Part shown: positions 35,030 to 44,142 of the stretch, piece after piece
Position numbering within the stretch: the first letter of the stretch is position 1
How the letters are laid out: each line of letters begins with the position of its first letter
Source: Bacteroidia bacterium
GTDB lineage: Bacteria; Bacteroidota; Bacteroidia; J057
DNA: 64,000 nucleotides
Reading direction: 5' to 3'
Assembly: GCA_041391665.1 (NCBI GenBank)
Contig: JAWKNO010000001.1
Span: 1,798,001 to 1,862,000, forward strand
Made by a program: the position numbers and the translations under genes
The notes under the pieces: generated by a model
Database searches by the model: none
What the model saw: only the letters and a program-made list of their open reading frames with translations
Told to the model about the DNA's origin: nothing

Positions 35030-36723
35030 AAAAGCTGCTACTATCAGGTTTATTTCCTGTTGTCATCCTCAGTGCGCAGAATCAGTTTTCTGATGTATCT
35101 GCTGCTGCAGGTTTAGATGGAAAAGGCTCCAGCTATGGGGTTGCTATAGCTGATTATGATAAAGATGGCTTTGAAGACATTTTTGTAGTCCGTACTTATG
35201 ACGAAAACCTGCTTTACCGCAATATGGGCGATGGAACCTTTGTGGAAGTCGCAAGGGAAGCAGGATTAAATTTTGCCGGTGAAAGTCGTGTGGCTGCCTG
35301 GGGTGATTTTGACAATGACGGCTGGCTGGATCTTTTTGTGGGGAATAATAAAGGTACCCGTGATAAAATGTACATCAACCAGAAAGACGGAACATTTCTG
35401 GACATATCGGCATCTGCACGCACACTCCTCTCTGCTACCGGCAATGCCATGGCCGTTTTGCTCGCAGATATCGACGGCGACAGCTTCCTCGATATTTATG
35501 TGGCCCGGATGAATGACCAAAATACGCTGTATCGCAACCGGGGAGATCTGACCCTGGAGAATATTACAATTTCCTCCGGAGCGACGGATACGCAGCTCGC
35601 CATGGGCGGGATTTTTTTTGACTATGACAACGATCACGATCAGGATCTTTACCTCGTGCATGATAATTATCAGGCTAATATCCTTTATCGCAACAACGGA
35701 GACCTTACCTTTACCAATGTCGCGCAAACCGCAAAGGTCGATGTAAAGGCTTTTGGAATGGGCGTTGATGTGGGTGATGTAAATAATGATGGGTGGCCCG
35801 ACCTTTATATTACCAATCTTTACAATAATGTTCTTCTGCTCAACAAGGGAGATGGAACCTTCCAGGACATAACCCGCACTGCCGGTACAGGCGACTACGG
35901 AATGGGGTGGGGTACCTTCTTTTTTGATGCAGATAATGACGGCTGGCAGGATATTTATGTGGCAAATACTCCCTCATTCCCCAACGTATTTTACCACAAT
36001 CAGCAGGATAATACCTTTCTGAATGTGGGTAAGGAAACGGTATTGGCCAGCAATGCCAGTAGTTATGGCGCGGTACCGCTGGACTATGACAATGACGGGA
36101 GGGTGGACATATTTATTACCAATGGCAATGGGGCTGCAGGTAACCAACTGTTTCACAACGAAAATGTAAACCCAAACAACTGGGTAAAATTCCGACTGGA
36201 AGGCACAAAGTCAAATGCCGCTGCAATCGGTGCCCGGGTAGAAGTTTTTGCAGGAGAAAAACGCTGGGTGGATGAGCTTAACTCCGGCTCAGGTTATGTC
36301 AGTCAAAATAGCCATATTCTCCATTTTGGAACCGGCTCTGCTTCTTCTATTGATTCGGTCGTTGTTTTTTGGCCAGGAAAAGAACGGCAAGTGTATAAAA
36401 ATCTGGCTGTCAACAGGCTTCATATCCTGACAGAAGGTAAGACGATCAATGAGGAGATTCCGTTGGAGAAAGGACTTCTCTGTGTACCCAATCCATTTTC
36501 TTCAGAGATAAATCTGTATTACCACCTCAGTTCTCCCCAATCGGTGAAAATCACGGTTTCTGATCACCTGGGCCGCCTGGTGGCAACCTGGGAAGAACCC
36601 GAAAAACAACCAGGCCTGTACTCCGTTTTGTGGAATGCAGAAAACCAGCCGCAAGGAATGTATATCTGCACCTTTTTCTCCAGAGAGGGCATTAAACAAT
36701 CGAAAATAAATAAGAAAGATTAA
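35026..36723 (+). CDS. T9SS-exported FG-GAP/UnbV repeat protein
   Basis: 565 residues. A signal peptide (1-18) is followed by about seven FG-GAP/VCBS propeller repeats with calcium-binding DxDxDG motifs (for example DYDKDGFED, DFDNDGWLD, DADNDGWQD). An ASPIC/UnbV domain (about 385-465) and a C-terminal T9SS sorting domain (PNPFSSEINLYY to the Lys-rich end) follow. It is surface or secreted. Position between a sugar porter and a fructanase suggests glycan binding at the surface, a job more often done by SusC/SusD-type proteins, which are absent here. Confidence 0.9.
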   Translation: MKKLLLSGLFPVVILSAQNQFSDVSAAAGLDGKGSSYGVAIADYDKDGFEDIFVVRTYDENLLYRNMGDGTFVEVAREAGLNFAGESRVAAWGDFDNDGWLDLFVGNNKGTRDKMYINQKDGTFLDISASARTLLSATGNAMAVLLADIDGDSFLDIYVARMNDQNTLYRNRGDLTLENITISSGATDTQLAMGGIFFDYDNDHDQDLYLVHDNYQANILYRNNGDLTFTNVAQTAKVDVKAFGMGVDVGDVNNDGWPDLYITNLYNNVLLLNKGDGTFQDITRTAGTGDYGMGWGTFFFDADNDGWQDIYVANTPSFPNVFYHNQQDNTFLNVGKETVLASNASSYGAVPLDYDNDGRVDIFITNGNGAAGNQLFHNENVNPNNWVKFRLEGTKSNAAAIGARVEVFAGEKRWVDELNSGSGYVSQNSHILHFGTGSASSIDSVVVFWPGKERQVYKNLAVNRLHILTEGKTINEEIPLEKGLLCVPNPFSSEINLYYHLSSPQSVKITVSDHLGRLVATWEEPEKQPGLYSVLWNAENQPQGMYICTFFSREGIKQSKINKKD

Positions 36724-36729
36724 AATTTT

Positions 36730-38322
36730 ATGAGCCGAATGTCGCCCATTAACCGGATTTTTATAATTTTATCGCTTCTGACTTTCCTCAGTTGCCGAAA
36801 CGATACCGCAACAATGGAAAAAAGCAAATCGCAAACGATTACGGAAGGATATTATCAGGAGGCACATCGCCCGCAGTTCCACTTCTCGCCCCCTTCAAAG
36901 TGGATGAATGATCCCAACGGGATGTTTTTCTATGAAGGGGAATACCATCTGTTTTACCAATATTATCCTGACGATGTTGTCTGGGGGCCTATGCATTGGG
37001 GACATGCGGTAAGTCCTGATCTCATTCATTGGGAACATTTACCGATAGCTCTGTATCCCGACAGCATGGGGTACATATTTTCCGGCAGCGCGGTTGTCGA
37101 TCACCAAAACACCAGCGGACTGGCTCCTGATGGACAGGTCCCGTTGGTCGCTATTTTTACTTATCATGACCCGGAAGGTGAAAAGGCCGGGCGAAACGAT
37201 TACCAGTATCAGGGAATCGCCTACAGCCTCGACAAAGGGCGGACCTGGACCAAGTACGAAGGAAACCCTGTTGTACCCAATCCCGGACTCAAAGACTTCC
37301 GCGATCCGAAGGTGTTCTGGCATGAAAAAAGCCAGCAGTGGGTGATGATTTTTGCGCGTGGCAATCAGGTGAGATTGTATCATTCTCCCAACCTGAAAGA
37401 ATGGACGATGAGCAGCGAATTTGGGGAAACCTACGGAAGCCACGGGGGTGTCTGGGAATGCCCGGATCTGTTTGAACTGCCTGTAAACGGCGATCCTAAT
37501 CGTAAAAAATGGGTAATGCTGCTCAGTATCAACCCCGGAGGCCCCAATCAGGGTTCTGCTACTCAATACTTTGTGGGAGATTTTGACGGAAAAACATTTA
37601 CCAGCGACAATCCTTCCGAACAGACCCTCTGGCTGGATTATGGCGCAGACAACTACGCAGGCGTTACCTGGTCAGATATTCCCGATTCTGATGGCCGTCG
37701 GCTGTTTCTCGGCTGGATGGGCAACTGGCTTTACGCAATGCGTGTACCCACAGACCCCTGGCGCAGTGCCATGACCATTCCCCGCACGCTTGAACTTATC
37801 TCAACCTCAGCGGGTATTCGCTTAAAAACAGAACCTGTAGCTGAACTTCAACTGATCAGAGGAGAAGAAAAAAGCATAGATGGTGCTACGGTTTCCGGTA
37901 TTATGCCTGTTATCAAAGATTCGGGAACACTCGCAGAATTGGTCTTGTCCTTTGATATGGCGGGTTCATCTGCCACAGAATTTGGCCTCGAACTTACCAA
38001 TGATAAAGGCGAAAAAGTGCGGATTGGTTATGAAAAAGCCGGAGACAGATTTTTTATAGACAGGACTCAGTCAGGCAAGATTGACTTTGCAGATGAGTTT
38101 CCAGGCGTACACTACGCCCCCAACGTACCCGGGAGTTCGGCGATTTCCATGCACCTATTGGTCGATGTCGCGTCAGTTGAGTTATTTGCCCAGGACGGTC
38201 AGGTAGTGATGACAGATATATTTTTCCCTAATGAACCATTTGTCCGGATGAATCTGTTTTCAGAAGGCGGAAATGTAACTTTCACAGGAGGCAAAATCAC
38301 CGGGTTGAAGGGGATTTGGTGA
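36730..38322 (+). CDS. GH32 fructan hydrolase lipoprotein
   Basis: 530 residues with lipoprotein Cys22 (FLSC). The GH32 five-blade catalytic domain shows all three acidic hallmarks: the nucleophile Asp61 in WMNDPNG, the stabiliser Asp192 in FRDPKV and the acid/base Glu243 in WECPDLF. A C-terminal beta-sandwich follows from about residue 365. It cleaves beta-fructosidic bonds in levan, inulin or sucrose, probably tethered to the outer membrane. It is the last gene of the presumed fructan operon, 6 bp after the FG-GAP gene. Confidence 0.95.
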   Translation: MSRMSPINRIFIILSLLTFLSCRNDTATMEKSKSQTITEGYYQEAHRPQFHFSPPSKWMNDPNGMFFYEGEYHLFYQYYPDDVVWGPMHWGHAVSPDLIHWEHLPIALYPDSMGYIFSGSAVVDHQNTSGLAPDGQVPLVAIFTYHDPEGEKAGRNDYQYQGIAYSLDKGRTWTKYEGNPVVPNPGLKDFRDPKVFWHEKSQQWVMIFARGNQVRLYHSPNLKEWTMSSEFGETYGSHGGVWECPDLFELPVNGDPNRKKWVMLLSINPGGPNQGSATQYFVGDFDGKTFTSDNPSEQTLWLDYGADNYAGVTWSDIPDSDGRRLFLGWMGNWLYAMRVPTDPWRSAMTIPRTLELISTSAGIRLKTEPVAELQLIRGEEKSIDGATVSGIMPVIKDSGTLAELVLSFDMAGSSATEFGLELTNDKGEKVRIGYEKAGDRFFIDRTQSGKIDFADEFPGVHYAPNVPGSSAISMHLLVDVASVELFAQDGQVVMTDIFFPNEPFVRMNLFSEGGNVTFTGGKITGLKGIW

Positions 38323-38549
38323 ATAAATCATTAGGAAAATCCATTTCTTCAGTAGCTTCTTCATAAATGATTAACTCATAAAGTCTCCCCATAAAGGCGA
38401 ACTTTTAGTTCTTCCAGAGTCAACATTTTCGAATTGCTATGTCGGATATTTTTTTCCGGATTGAAGTACACCCAATAGGGTGAATAGAAATATGAAAAGA
38501 TGGGTGTGAACCCCTTGATTTTAGTTGCCTGATGAGTTAACTTTACTAA

Positions 38550-38894
38550 ATGAAATACGTAAGAGAAGTTGTGGCCTATAAGCGTTATTTCCTTGATTTT
38601 TATAATCAACAAACGGATAAGGTTCAGGCTAAGATTGAGTGGACATTAAATTTGTTACGAGTGTCTCAGAGGGTTTCTGAAAAATATTTTAAGCATATTG
38701 AAGGTACAAAAGGGTTATATGAAGTACGTGTAGAATATGGCAGCAATATCTTCCGGATATTTGCATTCTTTGACAAAGGTAAACTTATTGTTCTGGGAAA
38801 TGCTTTTCAAAAAAAAGCTCAAAAAACCCCTAAAAATGAAATAGAGAAGGCAATTAATATAATGGAGGAATATTTCGATGAAAAAAACACCTAA
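38550..38894 (+). CDS. HigB-like toxin (RelE/Gp49 type)
   Basis: 114 residues with the fold order of phage Gp49-like/HigB toxins: an N-terminal strand-helix (LDFYNQQTDKVQAKI), KHIEGTKGLYEVRVEYGSNIFRIF with the conserved basic and aromatic surface residues, and VLGNAFQKKAQKTP with the catalytic-type lysines. Members are ribosome-dependent mRNA interferases. It overlaps the antitoxin gene by 17 bp, with the toxin first, the usual HigBA order. The AT-rich composition, compared with its neighbours, suggests transfer. Confidence 0.88.
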   Translation: MKYVREVVAYKRYFLDFYNQQTDKVQAKIEWTLNLLRVSQRVSEKYFKHIEGTKGLYEVRVEYGSNIFRIFAFFDKGKLIVLGNAFQKKAQKTPKNEIEKAINIMEEYFDEKNT

Positions 38895-39186
38895 TAAAAA
38901 TATTACAACCCTTAGCGAAATCCTTGATGATAAATACGGGAAAAGGGGAAGTGAAAAACGAGAAAAATGGGAACAGGAGTTTGAAGCATTTCGGTTGGGG
39001 GTTCTTCTTGAAGAAGCTCGTATAAAACTGGGGATGACTCAGGAAGAGCTTGCGCAAAAGTGTGGGACCAACAAGTCTTATATATCAAGGATCGAGAATG
39101 ATGCCAGTGATATCCGACTTTCTACTTTAATGAAAATTATTCAACGTGGGTTAGGAGGGCAACTTAAGCTGACAATAGAGGTATAG
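38878..39186 (+). CDS. HigA-like antitoxin (XRE helix-turn-helix)
   Basis: 102 residues. The XRE-type helix-turn-helix lies at about residues 43-95 (LGMTQEELAQKCGTNKSYISRIENDASDIRLSTL), with a charged N-terminal extension (about residues 10-40) that could contact the toxin. It would neutralise HigB and repress the pair. No clear operator is visible in the 227 bp upstream of the toxin; that stretch holds what looks like a decayed minus-strand gene fragment. Confidence 0.88.
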   Translation: MKKTPNKNITTLSEILDDKYGKRGSEKREKWEQEFEAFRLGVLLEEARIKLGMTQEELAQKCGTNKSYISRIENDASDIRLSTLMKIIQRGLGGQLKLTIEV

Positions 39187-39231
39187 TCTTAGGGAAACAA
39201 TCTTGATTTAGCTGCCAGTATTACAATGTCC

Positions 39232-39687
39232 TCAATATTGCCGCGAAAAAAGATAGTCGCGTATCAGGTCAAATTCCTCCCAGTCTTTGCGGTGAAGGGT
39301 GATGATCTGGTCATTGAAATGAACAGAAACCGTATCTTCATTTAGCATGTCTGGATTTGCATATACCAGTGGGAAGGCGTTGTTTTCTCCCTTAAAAAGA
39401 ATCTCATACACAGAAATCATCGAAAAATGGTCGTTGACAAAAAAGATTTCTGCAATTGTGCGGCGTAGTTTGCCGTAGGCAAGCAAGTTGCCGATTACCA
39501 ACGCAATGACTTCCCCTGCAATGGCGATCCACAGGATAGATTGGCCACTACTTCCGGCGGCCACTCTGACCATGATCGCTAACATCAGGATAGCATTGAT
39601 CGCACCATAATACTGCATGGCGTATTCCTGAAGAATAACGATTCCGTTTCGTGATCGGGGGTATTGATGGCTTTGAAAACTAGTCAT
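39232..39687 (-). CDS. Hypothetical two-helix membrane protein
   Basis: 151 residues from the ATG at 39687. Two hydrophobic helices (about 25-45 and 50-68) precede a soluble C-terminal domain of about 80 residues with aromatic strands, resembling the small bacterial PH-like membrane proteins in layout only. It follows fmt by 8 bp on the same strand and probably shares its transcript. Function is unknown. Confidence 0.7.
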   Translation of the reverse strand: MTSFQSHQYPRSRNGIVILQEYAMQYYGAINAILMLAIMVRVAAGSSGQSILWIAIAGEVIALVIGNLLAYGKLRRTIAEIFFVNDHFSMISVYEILFKGENNAFPLVYANPDMLNEDTVSVHFNDQIITLHRKDWEEFDLIRDYLFSRQY

Positions 39688-39695
39688 ACACAGGG

Positions 39696-40601
39696 TCACA
39701 GTTTAAATCCTCGGAGAAAATCTTCGGTCTTCATTCTTTTTTTTCCTTCCATCTGAAGATCTGTAATCTCCAGCCACTGATCTTCGCAGGCAAATCTCAG
39801 GGTTTTTCCATCGGAAACAAAGCTGCCAGAAGGCTGATCTGTTGTTTCGCCCGTAAGTGTGGCATAAAATATTTTAAGGATTTTGCCCTCCAGCAGAGTC
39901 CATGCAGCAGGGTATGGCGAAAGTCCCCGGATAAGATTTCTTACTTTTACGGCGGGTTGATCCCAATGGATATGGCAATCTTCCTTAAATATTTTAGGTG
40001 CGTGGTGTACAGCCAGAGAGTGGATTTGCGGTACAGCGTGCAGAGAACCATTTTCCAGGCCAAAAACGGTTTCCAGTACCAGGTCGGCGCCGGTTTCCAT
40101 AAGTTGATCGTGAAGGTCGCCGGCAGTCCATTCTTCGGGAATATCCATTTTGTGCTGGAGCAAGATATTGCCGGTATCTATTTTTTCGTCTATCAGGAAA
40201 GTGGTTACCCCTGAGGTTCTTTCTCCATTGATGACTGCCCAGTTGATCGGAGCGGCGCCGCGGTATTCAGGCAATAAGGAAGAGTGCAGGTTAAATGTGC
40301 CCAAACGGGGGATTTTCCACACAACCTCTGGCAGCATACGGAAGGCAACAACTACGATCAGGTCAGGTTGTGCAGCCTCAAGCGCAGCGATAAATTCCGG
40401 GTCGCGCAGCTTTTCCGGTTGAAGTACAGGGATTTGTTTTTCCTGTGCATACACTTTTACAGGAGAAGGACGAAGCTGTTGCCCTCGCCCGGCGGGTTTG
40501 TCAGGAACCGTAACTACAAAAGGAATTTCATACTCAGCACTGACCAGCCGGTCGAGCGACGGTACGGCAAATTCCGGGGTTCCCATGAAAATAATTCGCA
40601 T
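39696..40601 (-). CDS. fmt: Methionyl-tRNA formyltransferase
   Basis: 301 residues from the ATG at 40601 (three more codons upstream are possible). The formyltransferase domain has MGTPEFAVPSL at the start, a KPAGRG loop, the NLHSSLLPEYRGAAPINWAV folate/catalytic block and the DTGNIL segment. The C-terminal OB-like domain is complete. It formylates initiator Met-tRNA using 10-formyl-tetrahydrofolate. The usual partner def is not adjacent. This is a core gene and marks backbone chromosome. Confidence 0.96.
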   Translation of the reverse strand: MRIIFMGTPEFAVPSLDRLVSAEYEIPFVVTVPDKPAGRGQQLRPSPVKVYAQEKQIPVLQPEKLRDPEFIAALEAAQPDLIVVVAFRMLPEVVWKIPRLGTFNLHSSLLPEYRGAAPINWAVINGERTSGVTTFLIDEKIDTGNILLQHKMDIPEEWTAGDLHDQLMETGADLVLETVFGLENGSLHAVPQIHSLAVHHAPKIFKEDCHIHWDQPAVKVRNLIRGLSPYPAAWTLLEGKILKIFYATLTGETTDQPSGSFVSDGKTLRFACEDQWLEITDLQMEGKKRMKTEDFLRGFKL

Positions 40602-40716
40602 AAGACACAAATCTACACAATTCGCAGAAATCTTAACGCCAGGACCAATGAAAGATCTGCTTTTTTTGTATGTTGTTCAGTGGTGAAAATATTTTTATAT
40701 TGAAATATTACACATG

Positions 40717-40749
40717 TTGTTTTAAGGTAAAATATAATTCATAATTTTG
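40717..40749 (+). promoter_or_regulatory. Candidate Bacteroidota sigma-A promoter
   Basis: TTG at 40717-40719 and TAATTTTG at 40742-40749 fit the -33 TTG / -7 TAnnTTTG consensus of this phylum with a 22-bp gap. The -7 element lies 28 bp before the ATG of the secreted protein at 40778. It is the cleanest promoter seen in the window. Confidence 0.55.
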
Positions 40750-40777
40750 CGTTAACTACAGGAATCCCCAACTGTCT

Positions 40778-41440
40778 ATGAGAAGAAGCCTTACACTGAT
40801 TGGTTTTGTATGTATTTTCTATGGTTATAGCATAGGCGCGGACTATTTTTTCCAGGCCGTAGAAGATCACTTGTATGAAAATCCTGCAAACTGGCTCCCA
40901 ACCTACCCCGGGGCTGAAGTGCGCACCGGAGACAGGGTGGTTTTAATGGAAAATGTAAGTTTTGTCGGTTATGATATCGTGGTAAATGGCTATCTGGAAA
41001 TCGGTATGGGGGTATCGCTGATCTCCGGTGAAAATGGCCTGCTTGTCTCCAACACTGGTACAGTTGACAACTCCGGGGAAATTCTGGTGAAATATATTGA
41101 AAGCTCCGGGCGAATCGCCAACCAGATCGCAGCCCGCATCCATCTATTTAACTTTCACGCCTTTGAGGGCGCCATTACCCATAATTCCGCTTCGGCCACT
41201 TTTGTCACCCTGCTCGATCTTGAAAACCAGGGCAGATTTGACAATTATGGAATCTGTAAAGCAGGCAATGATTTCCGAAACCACGCTTTCTTTTATCAGA
41301 TAAGATATGCAAATCTCGACGTTCGTGGCAACATTATCCTCTCCCCGGGCAGTGTACTTACCCATTCACCACAAAGTACGGTTGTATCCGGCAAGTTGAA
41401 AAAATTCCTTATTTCTGATCGTCTTCCTGACGAATTTTAA
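40778..41440 (+). CDS. Hypothetical exported protein
   Basis: 220 residues. Signal peptide residues 1-20 (RR, hydrophobic core). The mature part is rich in Gly, Asn, Val and Ile with repeating short strands (GYLEIGMGV, TVDNSGEILV, NQGRFDNYG), suggesting a beta-helix or adhesin-like fold such as found in truncated autotransporter passenger domains. No T9SS tail. A good promoter lies just upstream. Function is unknown. Confidence 0.7.
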   Translation: MRRSLTLIGFVCIFYGYSIGADYFFQAVEDHLYENPANWLPTYPGAEVRTGDRVVLMENVSFVGYDIVVNGYLEIGMGVSLISGENGLLVSNTGTVDNSGEILVKYIESSGRIANQIAARIHLFNFHAFEGAITHNSASATFVTLLDLENQGRFDNYGICKAGNDFRNHAFFYQIRYANLDVRGNIILSPGSVLTHSPQSTVVSGKLKKFLISDRLPDEF

Positions 41441-41522
41441 GTAAATAATTTAAACCTTCTGCCGGTTTCCGGGTTTTTAAATCGATGCCGAATTCCGATA
41501 TTGCCATCGATTACAAACCCCT

Positions 41523-41810
41523 ATGGATAAAGAAAAGCTGAAAAAAGCCTGGGATTATACAATTATTCTGGTTGTTTTTGCTGTAACTGGTTCCACCGCA
41601 GCCATTATACCGCGTTATCTGATGCCTCTACTGGGTTTGGAATGTTGCAATTTCTGGTATGTATTTACCTATATCGTGGTTATTACCCCCATTTACCAGG
41701 TGCTTCTTCTGATTTATGCCTTTCTGTTTGGGAAATTTAACTACTTCTATGAAAAAGAGAAGCGGATTTTCCGCTGGATGACTGGCTGGATGCGGAAGAA
41801 ACCTGCATAA
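41523..41810 (+). CDS. Small membrane protein, DUF6787-like
   Basis: 95 residues with two or three hydrophobic helices (about 12-35, 45-70). The phrases FAVTGSTAA, PIYQVLLLIYAFLFG and a closing basic amphipathic tail (EKRIFRWMTGWMRKK) match the small DUF6787 membrane proteins that are widespread in Bacteroidota and of unknown role. It is monocistronic and convergent with the TonB receptor across a shared terminator. Confidence 0.75.
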   Translation: MDKEKLKKAWDYTIILVVFAVTGSTAAIIPRYLMPLLGLECCNFWYVFTYIVVITPIYQVLLLIYAFLFGKFNYFYEKEKRIFRWMTGWMRKKPA

Positions 41811-41836
41811 AAAAACGCCGGATATTAAATCCGGCG
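41809..41836 (-). terminator. Intrinsic terminator of the TonB-receptor gene
   Basis: A perfect 8-bp stem CGCCGGAT/ATCCGGCG with a 5-nt loop, followed on the minus strand by seven Ts. It lies 18 bp past the receptor stop and also closes the convergent small membrane gene. Confidence 0.85.
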
Positions 41837-41854
41837 CTTAGCATCATCAACTCA

Positions 41855-44098
41855 TCAAAAGAAAAAACTAAGACTGGTTCGTAAAAATCTCGGGCTACCC
41901 GGGGTAAAGTGAATTTCAGTTACGGGCGAACTTTCTCCACGCAATCTCGATTCTGTTTCAAATTGTGCTTCGCGCCATTCGGCGTCGAGGAGGTTCTCAG
42001 CTTTTACGCTGAGCTCCCACGGGCCCAGCCTGTACCCAACCTGCGCATCGAGCAGGCAATACCCGGAAGCCGTGAGGCTGTAATCTTCATTCGCAGGGCG
42101 GTCTCCCAACCACCTGTAACGCAGACTGGCGCTAAATCCTCGCTGGCTCTGCCACGACAATCCGCCCGTGCTGCTCAACATCGGTGCCAGCGGAATATAT
42201 GCTTCTGCTTCGGCTGCTTCCAGCGACCTCGGATGGGTAAAGTTAATGTCAATATCTCCATACAGGTGTTTACTCAGCTGATATCGCATCGTGAGATCTA
42301 CCCCGGTCCGAATGGTTTTTCCCGAAGGCTCTACAATTCCGGCGTCACCTACATATACAAATTCCTGTTCCAGATACAGTCCCCAAACCGCAGCCTGAAT
42401 GATCATTCTGGGAATTGGTTTCACAAAAAATCCGAGGTCAGAACCTATCGCCCGGGGTAATATCTGACGTGGGTCGGCACTCATTATCACCCGGGTATCA
42501 TTGCTGTGAAATCCGGTGCCTGTATTGAGGTAAACCTGAAGGTTTTCTTTCGGAGACCAGGTGAGATTCAGTTTTCCGCTAAGGATGCCTTTTTCCTGTC
42601 CGCGTCTGTCGTAAGTGGGCGTCAGTTTGTTGGCATATATAAACCGAAACTGGTCGTATCTGATCCCTGCCTCCAGGTTGAGCCTGGGGTGTAATTCGAG
42701 ATTTGCCCGGGCAAATCCAAACATATTTATTTCGTCGATATCTCCAAAAGCCAGCGAATCGAGTACTTCACGCCGGTTGAGGGTATGCGAAAGTTCGTTG
42801 TTTCTGATTTTATCCGCGCGAACGCCCGCTCCGCTTTCTATCCTGAATGGTAAATTCCCCAGGGTCATTACCTGATCGTAAGTGGTCTGGTAGCCCAGTA
42901 TCTCGCGGTTTTCTTTCTGGCGTATCTGGTCTCCATGGACAGAGTCTTCCAGAAAAAATGTAAAGTTGCTGTACAGCTCAAAATCGTATTTGATCCAGTA
43001 TAGTTGCTGCCGGAAATGGGCACCCGAAGGCGTTTCTGAAACAAATTGCACATTGATATGAGATCGGGAAGTCTCTCCGCCTTCCGTATTGTCAATCGCA
43101 CCCCAACGAGTAATGGCTCCTGATTCGACAGCCCTTGTGGGAACCTGCCCGCTGGCGTCCCATCTGCTGCGAAAATGTGCAACAGAAACGGTCAGAGACT
43201 GATTGTCTGCGATTTTTTCATTGTACTTGAGCATGATATTGTTTCGGAGAAAATTCTGCGAACTTTCAAAATAGCCGTCCTGCGCCATCCATTCTCCCGC
43301 TGCATACACCTGGCGATTGTCCTGACTCAGTAGTTTTACTTTACTCATCAGCCGGGTCAGTCCGTATTGGCCGGCTTCCAGTTTTACCTGACTTTCCCGC
43401 AGAAAATCTTCTGTATAAAAGCCTACCTGCCCGGCTGTAGCAAAGTTTCCGGTTGCAGCATCATAGACTCCTTTCTGAAAATGGACATCTTCGACCACTT
43501 CCGGTATCAGAAAATGTAAGTCTGCATATCCTTGTCCATGCGCGTGAGAGACCATGTTTACCGGCATCCCGTCCACCGAAAGGCTGATGTCTGTGCCATG
43601 GTCGATGTCAAAACCCCGCAAGAAGATTTGTTCTGCTTTGCCTCCGCCTGCATGTTGTGCAATAAACAGGCCTGGCACCATTTGAAGGATATCCTGGGAA
43701 GAACGTACAGGGCGAAGGCGAATGTCCAGTGCCGGGATATTGCGAATGGTTTGTGCCGGGCCTGTAGAAGCAGCGATTACGATCTCATTCAGCAAAACTT
43801 CTCCCGGTGTGAGCCGGGTGTTGACTTCTACTGTTCCGGAGGCGGGAATGGTCACCTCCAGGGTTTTGGTTTCGTACGAGATATAGCGGATGGTGAAGCT
43901 TACCTCTCCTTCCGGGAGATTGTCAAAAGAAAACTTGCCCAATGGACTGGATACGGCTCCCTGCCGGGTATCATTGAGGTAGATCTGTGCGCCTTCCAAC
44001 GGCTGATTTGTTTCTGCATCGAGGATAATTCCCCTGATATTTCCCGCAAAAACAGCAGTGGAAAAAATCATACAGAGGATAAGGGTGATGGTTCGCAT
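41855..44098 (-). CDS. TonB-dependent receptor with carboxypeptidase-like N-domain
   Basis: 747 residues. A signal peptide (1-18) is followed by a carboxypeptidase-D regulatory-like domain (about 20-105, GIILDAETNQPLEGAQIYL...), a plug (about 125-230) and a 22-strand barrel ending in Phe-Phe-Phe. The plug carries a distinctive conserved block (LRGFDIDHGTDISL, VNMVSHAHGQGYADL). This His-rich stretch recurs in a subgroup of receptors from several phyla and may bind a metal. It is the last of four co-oriented genes with two DUF4331 proteins and a TPR protein; no SusD partner. Substrate is unknown. Confidence 0.92.
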   Translation of the reverse strand: MRTITLILCMIFSTAVFAGNIRGIILDAETNQPLEGAQIYLNDTRQGAVSSPLGKFSFDNLPEGEVSFTIRYISYETKTLEVTIPASGTVEVNTRLTPGEVLLNEIVIAASTGPAQTIRNIPALDIRLRPVRSSQDILQMVPGLFIAQHAGGGKAEQIFLRGFDIDHGTDISLSVDGMPVNMVSHAHGQGYADLHFLIPEVVEDVHFQKGVYDAATGNFATAGQVGFYTEDFLRESQVKLEAGQYGLTRLMSKVKLLSQDNRQVYAAGEWMAQDGYFESSQNFLRNNIMLKYNEKIADNQSLTVSVAHFRSRWDASGQVPTRAVESGAITRWGAIDNTEGGETSRSHINVQFVSETPSGAHFRQQLYWIKYDFELYSNFTFFLEDSVHGDQIRQKENREILGYQTTYDQVMTLGNLPFRIESGAGVRADKIRNNELSHTLNRREVLDSLAFGDIDEINMFGFARANLELHPRLNLEAGIRYDQFRFIYANKLTPTYDRRGQEKGILSGKLNLTWSPKENLQVYLNTGTGFHSNDTRVIMSADPRQILPRAIGSDLGFFVKPIPRMIIQAAVWGLYLEQEFVYVGDAGIVEPSGKTIRTGVDLTMRYQLSKHLYGDIDINFTHPRSLEAAEAEAYIPLAPMLSSTGGLSWQSQRGFSASLRYRWLGDRPANEDYSLTASGYCLLDAQVGYRLGPWELSVKAENLLDAEWREAQFETESRLRGESSPVTEIHFTPGSPRFLRTSLSFFF

Positions 44099-44142
44099 GA
44101 CGACAATTGTTTTGGAAAATGAAATTCAGAAACCGAAATAAC

